Shown here in pieces: positions 9,915-21,811 of a DNA stretch of 64,000 nt. This stretch comes from Annona cherimola (lineage: Eukaryota > Streptophyta > Magnoliopsida > Magnoliales > Annonaceae): positions 56,300,008 to 56,364,007 of the forward strand of contig CM059973.1 of assembly GCA_030490835.1 (NCBI GenBank), given 5' to 3'. The notes under the pieces are model-generated. The model was not told where the DNA came from. It did not search any database and saw only the letters and a program-made list of their open reading frames with translations. Each line of letters starts with the position of its first letter. Position 1 is the stretch's first letter. A program made the position numbers and the translations under genes.

Positions 9915-12317
9915 TGTTGAGCCACTTTTATATTATATATTTTGAATATTAATTGAGAAGAATTTGAGTATTTAAGATATTTTGAATTATATTTTGATTG
10001 ATTTAACTTTACTTAGCACAAAAAAACTCAAAATTGACTGATCATGCAGAGCAAAAAAGTATGTACAAATTTGAGACCCTGAATCACATACGAATGGCAG
10101 ATTCTGACATGAAAAATGAGCTCAATTGGGCTTGCCTAACTTAGTAACATCAACGTACTCAAAAAATGCTTTTCGTTGATATGTTGTGGCTCTCATAACC
10201 CCCTCTCAGATCAAAAGTTATTGCCATCTGAGGCTAATACATTCATTTCAGTGTAACGTGTATCTATTTTGAGAAGTTCAAAGCTTAAGGACCAAGACTG
10301 TCAAGCTGCATAAATTTTTAATTAATTTGCTTGGTTAAACACAAGTATATGTGTTAAACAAGTAATAAAGAATGAGTAGAGTGTTGATATCACGAGGAGG
10401 AAGAGTTAAAACATAGCACAATCAAAGGTTCTGCTTGCCAATTACAAATTATTCGTTAAATGAAATTGTTATCAAAACGAAAGAGAATTTCTAAATTTAC
10501 TAGTAATAGGGGTGCAACTAATGGAGATTCTCAAAGTGATGATTAGATAGATGAGAGTTGTGAATCCCTTGACTCAAGACTATGCTAAATTGGTTCATTT
10601 TTAATTAGTTGTGTAGAGAATTACTGAGATAGGTTCATTTATATTCTTATATGTCTTCCAACACGTATAAACCTAATTATATTTTAGTCAATTTCTATGT
10701 TCCCATGCAATGGAGTAAAACAAGCTTGATTTGCACATAACCTAAATAAGATCACATAGGGTTAATAGGCGTATTTCTATCCATATTAATATCCAATAAC
10801 CATAAGCAGCTAGAAACCTATGCTTTACATGGATCTTATCTAAATCTCATTTTTTTCAAGCATAGATCTAGATATTACATCAGTCCATAAGTTTATCAAG
10901 CTTATATAAGCATTAAACACAATATGTAAAGGTAATCTCACATAACATAAGTCACAACACACCATATATTCGTTCTAGCATATAGAAAACAAGTTAAACA
11001 TAGTGTAAGAGCTCAAGTTCACCACAACATCTCACTACAAGTTTCAACCTATGAACATGAGAGTGATTTCCATCCAAATCATGTTTAAATACATCCCAAA
11101 GAAAGAATGATAAAAATAAGATAATAGAGAGAAAGAGAAGATAAAATTAAGTTGGATTCTTCTTTCAAGTCAATCTCCATCTTGATCTCCATCCCTAGAA
11201 TTGAAACCCCTTCTCTTTTCCTCGAAACTCTCCTTCATGCATCCTAGCTTCCATTCAAGAAATCCTAAAAGTCATATTTATACACCCCTTGGATTTGAGC
11301 GGCATGAGTGAGAAACATGTGCAGGGGATGGCATCACCAGTTTCTCATAGCTATGTGGAAGCTACTTATTTCTTGATTTTTTTATCAGGTGGTGGCTAAG
11401 GCTGCGAAGCCAAATCTTGGGGCTAGGGCGCCAACCAACTACCTTGAAATCTTGCACAATGCTTGAGATAAACTTCTTCTTCATTCCATCCTCTTTTTGC
11501 ATTGAATTTGTATGAGAATTGATCTCATTTTTTTGCAACAAAAGTAAAAACAAGTAAGTGCAATCCTAAATTATCTAATGAATTTTAAAAACCTAAATGA
11601 GATTAATTAGAACTAAAATCAACTAGAAATGCATTAAAACTATACATTTTTGGGCTAAGACTATTATCTAGGATTTAAGATGTAGCACGCGCCTAATGTA
11701 GCAGATATTATGGTTTGATTATTTAAGATATTTTGTGTTAATTTAATATCTTGTGATTTAATGTTTGCCTAGTATTTGAGCTCCTACTTGGGCAATGATT
11801 TTCATATATTAGATGAAGGAACCAAAAGGTGAAAGTCTAATGTATGATAGTCAAGATATGAAATATGGAAATCTAACCATGAAAATAGGTGTGATGTCCT
11901 TAAGGAATCCCATGAATGACCACAGAACTTAATGAATCCTAATTGAGTTAATCCCATGAGAATAGGTGGTTAAAAATATATTAAGATTATGCCTTACAGG
12001 CTTTAAGAGGTGCAAGGATAATTTAGGGTGTAGTCTTCTTTAATACATAATATCTTGATTAAATAAGAAATTCACGTATCCATTGCAGACAATGTATGTG
12101 AAACCTTGAATCCTATGTACTCGCATCCCTTGACTTTTAATTCTCGTTTTACATTCTTAAGATCAACCTCCTTTTGATTTTTCTTTTCTTTTTCTTTATT
12201 CTTTGTGTATTTCAATAAGTGTTTAAATCCAATGTCTTAAATCTCGAATTCCCTATGGGATCGTTATTTTATATACTACAATTTATGACCCGTGCACTTA
12301 CTGAGAAATTATGAACA
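9915..12317 (+). mobile_element. Gypsy-type LTR, + strand, composite
   Basis: It starts TGTTGAGCCACTTTTATA, very like LTR O at 17275 (TGTTAAGTCACTTTTATA). Its 3' part (about 11640-12317) matches the Athila-type LTR tail: TAATGTAGCAGATATTATGG, CACAGAACTTAATGAATCC, and a terminal GTGCACTTACTGAGAAATTATGAACA-like block read in two pieces. The middle (about 10330-11640) does not fit and appears to be a separate insertion. The 5 bp on the two sides (GCACT and ACACC) do not match, so the ends may belong to different events or one side may have rearranged. Confidence 0.6.
10330..11640 (-). mobile_element. Putative minus-strand LTR inserted in the preceding LTR
   Basis: The segment AAACAAGTAATAAAGAATGAGTA near 10355 (here given in part), followed by a 'cacgaggag' block, is the usual 3' terminal region of a plant LTR in reverse. 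A CT-rich leader follows (about 11150-11290) and then CTAGAAATGCATTAAAACTATAC near the far side. It interrupts an otherwise LTR O-like sequence. I could not fix TG/CA ends or a TSD, so the limits are approximate. A 63-codon minus-strand frame at 11362-11553 has no recognised homology. Confidence 0.35.
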
Positions 12318-13348
12318 ACACCTCATTTTGCCTCACCTGCATTCCATTCTCATGCATCATATTCCCCATGGGCATCTCACGCACATGACAAGTTTGCACA
12401 ACCACCCAGTCACTCCTCCATGCATCTAGTTCTATTAGAATATTCCAAGCAATGGAGGCTAGATTAAAATAAGAGTTAGGGCCTATTCATATGTCTCCCA
12501 TGACCATGCATGAGGGACAAGATAAGTTAGAATATAAAATGAAGTATATTTCATACACTCTTGTTTCAGGTTCTAGGCATCACCAACCTATACCAAGTCT
12601 TTCTAGTTTAGATCCATATAGAGAGGATTATAGGGCTTCACCTCCATTCGTGGGAATTGAATCCCAATTTTTTACACCTTGTGGCTCTTCCTCTCCACCT
12701 AGATTCACCCATGACCAACTACACTATCCTATCACCCCATTTGCATGTAACAAGGCACTATTGCATTTATGTGTTTCCTTTTTTATGGTTGTCAAAGGGG
12801 GAGAATAGTTGAGGAGGACAAAAGTTTGAGTTTTATTTTTGTGTCTTATTTTTTGATGGGGTAGAATGTATATAAGGCACTTCTAAAAACTTTGAAAGAA
12901 AACATATTGATGATTGCTTCATACTTGTAAGAATGTTTTGAATATAAAATGAAGTATCAGTATTTTGTTTTTTTTTAATGAATATCTAATTTTGTATACT
13001 TTGTATTCTTTAATGTGCTCCTTCTCTTGCATTGAGTTAATCACAGTTGTATTGAGTGAATACATTGTGGAATTGAATGAGTATATGCATTAAATGACTT
13101 TCTATCATGATAAATGAATTAAAAAAGCTTTGGAGTAACCAAAATTTACTATGGTGGCAAAAAGATTCCAATAGAACTTAAATTAATCTTAAAAATGTAC
13201 TGGTCGAGTCAAATAGTAAAGTTTTAAATACATGTGTTACTCAAATGCAAAATAAAGAATTCAGATTGCTAATATACAAGCCTAGCTTATATTAAAAGAA
13301 AGGTTAACTTCAAATTTATTTTGTCAATCGTTAAAAATGGAGAGATTA
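12318..13348 (+). pseudogene. 3' internal end of an old copia-like element, with an unrecognised 105-codon frame
   Basis: A frame at 12491-12808 encodes 105 residues rich in Pro, Ser and His (HHQPIPSLSSLDPY, SSPPRFTHDQLHYP). It ends beside a purine tract CAAAGGGGGAGA near 12796-12807. The young copia element at 27-34 kb has the same GGGGGAG motif upstream of its 3' LTR, and the LTR that follows here is of the same general type. The region is therefore read as the pol-to-LTR spacer of an old Sirevirus-like element. The peptide itself is not a domain I recognise. The stretch 12850-13348 is AT-rich with no coding signal. Confidence 0.4.
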
Positions 13349-14810
13349 TGAATTCAACCAGTTAATTTGTAAATCAAGGTTCACCTAAATTTTGATTATT
13401 AACAACCAAATTAAGAATATTTGAAGTACTAATACGTTTAATCTAATGTTTGAAGTTAGAATTTTGAAATTCAAGTAAAAATAATCCAAGTTGTAAAGTC
13501 AAATCGACCTCAGCATTAGCTTGGGTCAAGTCAATACCTAAGTTGACTCTAGCACCGACCGCAAATGACATTTTTGGAAATAGAGAGAAAAATGTGGACT
13601 CTTTACAGGCCAAAATCATACCCCAAGTCGACTTAACTTGCGACTTGGGTGAAGTTGTAAAATGAAGTCGAGTTGAAATGTCACTTATAATACATTAGGT
13701 GGCCGAAGCTTGATCTAAGTGAGCTTAAAAAATGAAGTCACAACTCAAGTCGACTTCGCCATGCGACTTGGGTAAAGTCAGACTTAAAGTCAACCTAGAC
13801 TCTGGGACTTGAAGTGTTTACGAGAGGAAGATGGAATTTGGCTAAGTACTATAATTGAAGTCACAATCCCAAGTCAACTCCATTTGCGACTTAGGTCAAG
13901 TCTCATATGAAGATGACCAAGGAACAAGACTTGAAGAAATGAAAACCAAAAGAAGGAAGATTGTGAGTCTGTGAAGTCCAAGTCCAAGTAGACTTAAAAA
14001 GAAACTAGGAGAGTACAAGTTGAAGACAAACTTTTTACAAGCAATCGGAAGACCGAAGTCACGAGCTAAGTCAACTTCAGATTGTGACTTGGGTGAAGTT
14101 TCAGACGAAATCAATTCCAGATGTGACTTGAGTTATAACGATCAGAACTTTTGGAACATTAGTGTAATAAATGCACACCACCAACCCTCCAATGTTCAAT
14201 TTTTTCCACAACTATTCAAAGCATGTCAAGAGGAGTTATAGGGGTTAGTAAGAGAATTTATTGAGCTATAAACTTCTTACTTTCAAGCATTTAAGAGTGC
14301 AATCAGTGATCTTTCGAGCAAGACTCTCAAGGTCACTGCAAGTGCTTCAACCTCTCATCTTCCTAAAATTCTCAAGAGCTTGTTGTTGTGTAATAACTAC
14401 TCTATACAAACCTATAAAGTGTAGACCCACTTATTTTATTTATTCTTCTTATGTATTAAGTTTTTTGGCTTTATATTTGAGAGCAAGGTCAAGGTGTAAC
14501 TCAAGTAGTGATTCATTAGAGTGGAACTCACTGTCTACTTATGAGATTATTGTAACGACCTTCAGAGCTAGAATTTATAAAAGAGTTAAGGCTCTAGTAG
14601 TAACGTTGCTGAGATTATGGAACCAAAGATACAAAAGAGTGTGTGATTCGAAGAGTGGAATAGTGAAGTTATCCGAGCCACTATAATTTGATGTGTTCTT
14701 TTGTGTCTATCCATTTACTCCATTTCTTGCTCTTTTACTAGCTCTCTACGTTTCATTCAAGCCAATTTATCCCTCTTCTCTTAGGTTAGAATAATAACTT
14801 GGGGCCAACA
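13349..14810 (+). mobile_element. Old copia-type 3' LTR
   Basis: It begins after AAAAATGGAGAGA, a decayed purine tract, and ends CTTGGGGCCAACA, parallel to CTCGGGACCAACA at the ends of the 27-34 kb copia LTRs. Its middle (13500-14120) carries AAGTCGACTT...GACTTGGGTGAAGTC repeats as in that LTR. The tail AGAGTTAAGGCTCTAGTAGT with ATTAGAGTGGAACTCACTG matches AGAGTGGAGACTCTAGTTGT with ATTGGAGTGGAACTCGTCA. Divergence is heavy and the TG start has been lost. Open frames (14261-14686 and others) appear to be chance products of the repeat. Confidence 0.6.
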
Positions 14811-14894
14811 AAGGTTTAGTCTTGGAGCATTGGAGGCTAGGGTTTGAAGTGAGAAGAGTCACAAGAGCAGGAAAGAGGAGCAACTTTGAGAAAG

Positions 14895-15172
14895 AGTTCC
14901 ATGCTTGGCTAATAACTACATCAATTATTCACTACAAAATGTTTATATGTGAACCCTAAAGCCTAGATACATCTCATCTCTGCTTTTCATTTACATATTT
15001 AATTTAAGATTCTATTTTCCCTCTTTTATATCAGAAATGTATCATATCTCTCAATTCTTATTACCTAGCTAAATGACTTCTTTATAGCCTAGTTTACAAA
15101 TTGATCCTCATGGGAATGATATTTTATATTCTATAGGCTATGACCCATGCACTTACGGATAGCTTAGCAACT
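14895..15172 (+). mobile_element. Tail fragment of an Athila-type LTR
   Basis: The order AATAACTACATCA, GTGAACCCTAAAGCCTAG, GATATTTTATATTCTATAG, CTATGACCCATGCACTTACGG corresponds to the last 250-300 bp of the + strand LTRs ending at 12317 and 37560. The terminal AACA is not preserved. The 84 bp before it (14811-14894) are unassigned. Confidence 0.5.
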
Positions 15173-15775
15173 AACTGGCCTCTTATCTCTTCTATTCTTA
15201 GCTCCTCTCTTTCTCCAAACTTTGGCCTCTAAAACTTTCTAAAAATGATTTAAGAGATCCTTACAAAACCTTAAATATTATCCTTTTGAAAGATTAAACA
15301 GAATATAAGAAATTGGCACACATAACATGTTTTTGTGTGAGACATAGTTTGAAACATCTCTCCCTAAGGTAAACATGGTTTAAATTGTATTCCTCTGTGG
15401 AGGTGGTGTTGTTGCTACATTTGTACTTGTTTCTTCACCCAGTACGCTTCAAATCGTGTCAAAACTTCTCTAACATGTTTTAGCCCATGTTGTACACTAT
15501 TTTCACCCCATGGTGCATTTCAAAGTCTCTTTTTTGAATGTATTTTCCTTCTTACCTTCCAAATATCCAATCCTTTGCACTAATTCTATGCTCAAAGCTT
15601 TAGCCAATTGAAGTTTTAATTCTATGGATTTCCAAAACTAAGGTCATAGTTGAGATCAATCTTGATATCGATCTCAGGCATGAGATTTCTTGTGGTATCA
15701 ACTTCGCCTCTTGAAGTTAACTTGTCTTGATATTGTGAAAGAGTGAGATCGAACTCACTTTGACTTCAATTATAG
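15173..15775. other. Unassigned remnant; the last 135 bp resemble a minus-strand copia LTR
   Basis: No coding frame is seen. From about 15640 to 15775 the text alternates ATCGATCT/GAGATC/GACTTCA words (TTGATATCGATCTCAGGC, GTGAGATCGAACTC), the same style as 59286-59860. The two pieces probably flanked the insertion that begins at 15776 and once formed a single old copia-type LTR. Confidence 0.35.
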
Positions 15776-17274
15776 TGTCTCGCCACTCATGGGGGCCACT
15801 GGTCACTAAGGTAGAGATCCGGTGACATCTCCTCAAGATATACATACTTCGGGAAGCAAAGGATCACATGAAAGTGAGAATACACCTGTAGAACATTAGA
15901 TATCTACGACTAATGCATCAAATAGAACTATGGAAGCAGAAACTATTTAAACCATAGTCATTTTCATCATTTACATCTCATCATCTAGATATGGAAGCAA
16001 GGCTATCAACTACGATGGAAGTAAAATGGAAGTAACATGCACATTTACAAATAACAAATACATTACCAAGGCCTCAATAGGTTGTACATTCATGCAACAC
16101 ATCCCAGTATCATATATGTAACCCAACACTCATCATATAAAACATACATATGTATACCACTCATCTTACATATACATCAGCGCCAAATGATTACAACACC
16201 AAGGTTGACATAACTTATGCCTAGCACAAATCATCTCAGCCTGAGATCAAACATGACTTGTAGGTGCCTACAACATTAGTCCTAATAAAAATATCATATC
16301 ACAAACACACAAGTCTAGACAAATGCACTAAGTAGGCGCAGTTAGTGAAAAATAATAGAAAACTCATACTAAATCCATCATGTTTTCCATGTAACCACAT
16401 GAAATACAGATATTGAGCTCTCACTAGCACCACATAATCATTTAATGTCATACTACAAACATGTGACTTAGTTGTCCTTGTGTTTATTAAAGGCCATAAA
16501 TAACCCTATCCTCATGTTCATCAAGGGTCATGAGCAACCTTACATAAACCTTACACATGCATCACTCATGACATATGCATCATGTATGCCATGTAACCAT
16601 ATGTATCATGCTGCTGCCAAAGCCATGCTTCATGCTCATGCTAAAGCCATATTTTATGTTGAATTAACAAAATCATCCGCTATGTAGTTTTACAAAACCA
16701 TGTGAATGTGTATAACCAGACTATTTCCAAATGGGCCAAGCCCCGATTCATGAGATCAACCGATGACATACAAAATCCAAGATGCAAATCATTCTAAAAT
16801 TCGAATATCCATACAAATCATGCCATTGCATAACTCGCCTGCTAATGATCTCATTAGTCCTAGCTTTGAGCTATGTGTTACCCTCACATCAATCACATTA
16901 TATATCCATCCCAAATAATCATACTCTCTTCAACGTAAGGGTTTCACAATTCCAACCTCCATCCAACCCAACCTCAAACAACCAAGTTTGACCTTAAATT
17001 TGAAATCATATACCTCGAACATTAAGATATCATAAGTCCAATCAATTCAAGAATCATTTCCACAAGTCTTAAACATGTGCAACGTCTCATTTACATCATT
17101 GCTTTAGATGCCCATTACATATAATTTTCATAATTTTCATACATTAATCTCCACTTGGGCATTTTATCAAACACAACATAGGCATAATATAAAAACCATG
17201 TAATTTCATCCAATATATCCTAATCTCATGTAAAAATACTCTACTTATATTTGATCCATCATTAATAAGGTATT
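15776..17274 (-). mobile_element. Old LTR R, left part (interrupted by LTR O)
   Basis: It begins TGTCTCGCCACTC, then GACATCTCCTCAAGATATA, equivalent to TGTAACG...CAGCATCTCCCCGTAATATA in the solo LTRs at 41913 and 45091. Other shared landmarks are GGCCATAAATAACCCTATCC with TCAAGGGTCATGAGCAACC and CCCGATTCATGAGATC. It is a distant member of that family. At 17274 it is broken by LTR O and it resumes at 57681. No coding frame is recognised. Confidence 0.5.
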
Positions 17275-17527
17275 TGTTAAGTCACTTTTATACTATTTAT
17301 TTTGGATAATAATTGGTGGAGAATTTGAGTGTTTAATATGGTTTGAATCATATTTTGATTGATTAAGCTTAGTTTTATAAACACTCACAACTGATGCAAC
17401 TTGTGCAAGCCAGGAGAATTATGTGTAATTTCGGTGTAAACAAGGCAAATTAACAAGCCTTGATGAAAGCAGGAGTAAATTGCAAATTCAAGACACATCT
17501 AAAGCAAAACTGCATTTAAAGTAAGAC

Positions 17528-17646
17528 ACTATTCACGCACAGTAGTATTCATGCATAACACTGTTCATGAAGTACTGTTCACGCGTACTATTCATGCGTG
17601 TATTGTTCATGCACATTGTTTGCGCACTGCTCATGAGCACTATTCA
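17528..17646 (+). repeat. ACTGTTCA/ACTATTCA motif cluster upstream of the LTR O TATA box
   Basis: ACTATTCACGCAC, ACTGTTCATG, ACTGTTCACG, ACTATTCATG, TTGTTCATGC and ACTATTCACC follow one another over 118 bp and end 5 bp before CTATATAAG. This is the reverse complement of the GAACAGT word found in clusters in the unrelated long LTRs at 1245-1361 and 5959-6040. Confidence 0.6.
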
Positions 17647-17650
17647 CCTC

Positions 17651-17658
17651 TATATAAG
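17651..17658 (+). promoter_or_regulatory. TATA box of LTR O
   Basis: TATATAAG is in a CTCTATATAAGCAC context directly after the motif cluster. It is a standard plant LTR promoter arrangement. Confidence 0.55.
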
Positions 17659-18236
17659 CACTTGTAGGAAGTATTTTAAAATGTCCTTAGAGCATGGGTT
17701 GAGCAAGGAGCAAGGTTGCCCATTGCTTGGAGTTATCAAGACCATTGGAACTTCCAATCAATAAGCTTTTTTTCTTCTTTTCTTTTGATTATACTATCTT
17801 GTTTGTGATGAGTTTTAGATATAATTTTATTTATATTTGGGTTTAATCATAAACATGTTAGGTTAAACCCGTTATCTAGGGTTTAGGATGTAGCATGCGT
17901 ACAATGTAGTGGATATTATGTTTTTGATTTTTTAAGAAGGATATTGTGTTAATTTAATATTTTGTGATTTAATACTTGCTTGGTGTGAAGGCATATACTT
18001 TGGCAATGATTCTCATATATTAGGTGATGGAACCGAGAGGTGAAAGTCTAATATACGAAACTCAAGATATTAAACATGAAAAATCTAAGACCGTGAGACT
18101 AAGCATTGTGACTTTGAAAAGATGCATGAACTTCCATAGAACTTAATGAATTTTAATTAACTTAATTCCATGAGAATATGTGATTAAGAAGATTATGGTA
18201 CGATTTGTAGATTTCGAGAGAAGGTATAAGGATAAT

Positions 18237-20357
18237 TGATAATTGGTAATCAATAATATATTTGCAGGTATTTTATAAACTAATTTGGTGGGTAATTATT
18301 TGAGTCTAACTTGGAATTTGTTTTAAAACACGTATTTGCAAAATTTGGGTATTAAATATTAGTTTCAAGTTATTTACATAATTTTTGTGATCTTTTAGTT
18401 TGAAATTATGTTTTTATTTATTGCAATAAAATAAAATGGGCTTAAAATTATTTTTTATATATTGATAGCCCATTAATTAATTTGATGAATTAAAGATTTC
18501 AATATTTTTATTGCAGGTTTGCAGGTTGAAGTAGTGGGACCCACAAGAAATTAAGCTATCAAAACTGCCCACCGTCCATTATTTTTCGGCCAGCAAAGTG
18601 GCTTTCCATTAATCCTACCCGTCCATCACAAAATTTGCACCGACCAAGATCATGTACATCACGGCCCATAAGAATTCATTAGCTATTATTTCAACGGTCC
18701 AGAAATTTCTAGCCGTTCAAATCAAGTAAGTTAATGGCCAAAATTTTTTCAGCCATCCAACCGTTCACCCATGAAACAATGTATGTACATGAACAGTCCT
18801 AACATAATTACAATGCGTCAATTTCAACAGTTCATTTTGATCAGCCGTCGAACAAATTCAAACCATCTGGCCGTCCAGAAAAATTCAAGCGAAGCTTTAG
18901 CCGTCCATTATTAATCCACCGATCATGCAGATTTTTTTTCAGGCCATTCATCCAAGTAATCTGGGGCCCACAAGATCACGTCCAGAAATCAGATCCATCA
19001 GATTTCAACGGTCCAGATTTTCATCCAGCAACCAAGCCGTCCAATGCATCAGTAAATTGCCAGCCGTCCATTTTTCAGCCAAAATTATGCAACGTCCAAC
19101 CATACAAATTAATGCAGCAATTGCCGTCATCCAATTAATTTCCAGCCATTGAAACCATGCAATTTCAGCCATCCACCTGTCCAGAAAATCACTGCCCTTA
19201 GCATTAATCTGAGCCATTCAAATTTTGCCCAAATTTGAAGTCTAGAAGATATTCAGCATCCCAGCCATGAAATTTTATAGTTGCAGCTGTTCAATTATTT
19301 CTTAACGCAATACGAATTGTGCACGATGCATGGAGACGTAGCAAGCAATAATAAGAATTGCAAAGGTATTGAAACGGAATCAAAATTTGAGGACTCATAT
19401 AACGTAATATGAGCAGAGGCTAGCAATTCCCAGGGGGCCATCCACGCAATTGGAGCATTATAAATTGCCTAGAAGGACAGCAGAATTGATAGGAGAAAAT
19501 TCGAAGCAGGAAATTGGGGAGAAAAATACAACAGAAATTGAGAGAGAACAAAGGAGACGGAGAGTACTAGGGAAGAGGTGGAGCGGCGAGTTGCGAGGAA
19601 CGGCCGATACAACATTGGGGCTTCCAACCAATAAGTTTTTCTTTACTCTTTCCTTTTTAATTTTAATTATCTTGTTTAAAATGGATTTGAATTTTAATTT
19701 TATTTTGAACTTAAACATGCTCGGATAAGTCTTAAATCTAGTGTTTATAATGTAGCATCTGTACAATGTAGCATGGTGTGTAGTTTTAATTTATTTATGA
19801 TAGGTGTTATTGTTAATTTAATATCTTATGATTTAATGTTTGCCTAGTATTTGAGCTCCCGCTTTGGCAATGATTATATACATATATATATTATGTGATA
19901 GAACTGAAAGGTGAAAATCTAATATATAACAATCAAGAAATTAAATCTGAAAATCTAAGACTATAGGAATATGCATGATGACCTTGACAAATCCACGAGT
20001 GACCACAGAACTTAATGAATAATTGACTCCCATGAGAATAGGTTTAGTGTTACGCCTTGAAGGTTTCGAGAGAAGGTGAGAGGATAAATTAGGGTTGTTC
20101 TCCTTCAATAAACAATATTCGGACTAAATAATCATATCACTACCCATTGCAAAAGACGCATATGAAACCCTTGATCCTAAGTATTTTCATCCCTGCTTTC
20201 TAATCTTCGATTCTACATTCTATTTTCTCTTTTTGTTTTTCTATTTTTCTATTCATTTCACTCTCTAAATATTTAATAAAAAAGTGTTTAAAATAAAGTT
20301 TTAAGTCTCGAATTCCCCTGCACAATATTTTATATACTACACTCTAAGACTTGTGCA
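18237..20357 (+). mobile_element. Solo LTR P, Athila type, inserted in LTR O (TSD ATAAT)
   Basis: It starts TGATAATTGGTAATC, matching the coding-strand start of the Athila LTRs below (TGATAATT...ATTAATAATATATTTT). It is interrupted 21 bp before its own end by Athila element 1, and its last bases are 37248-37268 (CTTGCGGAGAGATTACAAATA, with CA decayed to TA). Target duplications ATAAT are at 18232-18236 and 37269-37273. Total LTR length is about 2.14 kb with no internal region, so it is a solo LTR. It contains many CCGTCC words, and a TATA box at 19459. Confidence 0.85.
19459..19465 (+). promoter_or_regulatory. TATA box of solo LTR P
   Basis: TATAAAT in GCATTATAAATTGCC, followed by a purine-rich leader (GAGAGAACAAAGGAGACGGAG). 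The position corresponds to the minus-strand TATA boxes of the two Athila elements. Confidence 0.45.
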
Positions 20358-21726
20358 TGTTCGCAATCTCACTCAAGTGCACGAGTTATAGATTGTAGTA
20401 TATAAATTATCGATCCACAGAGAATTTAGGACTATAAACTTTGCTTTTAAACGCTTTCGTGTCAGATATGAAGAGAGTATAGCAAATAAAATAGAAAAGT
20501 GGGAAGAAAATATAGTAAATAAAATGGAAAAAAAATAAAAAAAAATGGGAGAGAAAATTGCAAATGAGAACGAGTAGAGAAAACGAGAGTGCGAGTACCT
20601 AGGGTCTAGGATTTCACATGCGTCTTTTGAAACGGGCAGTGGTATAATGATTTAATCTGGACATTGTTTGTTAAAGGAGAACAAACCCTAATTTACCGTT
20701 GCACCTTCTCTCGAAACCTTCAAGGCATACCCTAATTTTCTTAACTACCTATTCTCATGAGACTAAGTTAATTAGAATCCATTAAGTTCTGTGGTTTGTT
20801 CATGAAATTTCTCAAGGTCATCATGCCTATTCTCATGGTCTTAGATTTTCAGGTTTAATATCTTGATTATCGTACATTAGGTTTCCACATCTCGGTTCCA
20901 TCACCTAATTTATGGAATTATGCTAAAGTACGGGTCAATATACAAAGCAAGTATTAAAATCACAACATATTAAATTAACAACAATATCTACCATAAATAA
21001 ATTAAAAAACCCACACCACGCTACATTATACGCATGCTACATCCTAAACCCTAGATTTAGGATTTAGTCAAGCACGTTTAAGTCCAAAATAAAATTAAAA
21101 TCCAAATCCATCTTAAACAAGACAAGTAAAATTAAAAAGGGAAAAATAGAAACGCTTCACCAGTCCGCCTCTACCCGTGCTCTCCTCCTTGCTCTCTCTC
21201 TCTTTCTCTCTAAATTTCTCTCTTGCTGCCCCTCTTATTTTTCTCATGATTTGCCCAGTGGCCAAATTCTGTCCGACCTCCCCCCTCTGCTGCAGCTCGC
21301 TGGAATCCCTTTTTATACAGTTGAAAACTGCGTAAGAAAAATCTACGCAATTGGTTCGCTAAATCAAATTGCGTAAGTTGGACGGTTGTGATCAATTATA
21401 TCTGCGCATAGGATTTGCGCATAAAATCCTAGCAGCCACACATAGAATCTGCACATCTGCTCCATAAATTTTGATTGGGCGGCGGAGAGATTGCATGGAC
21501 GGTGCTGGATTATGGAATTTGAGCTTGAATTTCTGAATGCTTTGGGCGGTCCACTTGGAATTTAATGAACGGCCAGATTTTAACCTCTGAATATTGGACA
21601 ACTCAGATTGGTTGGAACTGATGAATGACCAGGATTTAAAATATGAAATATTGGACGACTGAATGGGATGCCGCTGATCGGTGGAATTAGGGGTGCAACT
21701 CGGGCTCATGAAACTCGGGTTCACCT

Positions 21727-21811
21727 CAACCTTAACCCTAACCCTATTCGCAAAACTTTAACCCTGACCCTAACCCTAACCCTATTTGTAAACCTCAACC
21801 CTAACCCTATT
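21727..21811. repeat. Telomere-like CCCTAA repeats near the hAT 1 end
   Basis: About ten CCCTAA or near-CCCTAA hexamers (some CCCTGA, CCCTAT, CCTCAA) lie 40-125 bp inside the left terminus. The right end has GGGTTCGGGTTCGGG-type hexamers near 23940-24110. The two ends are therefore imperfect inverted hexamer arrays, and the telomere likeness may be convergent. Confidence 0.7.

Larger units (their letters stand above)
17275..18236 (+). mobile_element. LTR O, left part
   Basis: It starts TGTTAAGTCAC and runs through a GAACAGT-type cluster, a TATA box and the conserved tail up to GTATAAGGATAAT. There a second LTR of the related family (LTR P) is inserted; the last five bases ATAAT are the duplicated target. 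The remainder of O is 37274-37560. The flanking pentamers GTATT (17270-17274) and ATATT (37561 joined to 57681-57684) agree at 4 of 5 positions once the inserted elements are removed. Confidence 0.75.

Noticed and set aside
21727..21811. Genuine interstitial telomere or chromosome-fusion point.
   Set aside because: The array is short and impure, and lies at a fixed place inside an element with clean hAT ends and TSD; subterminal repeats of the transposon are a simpler reading.
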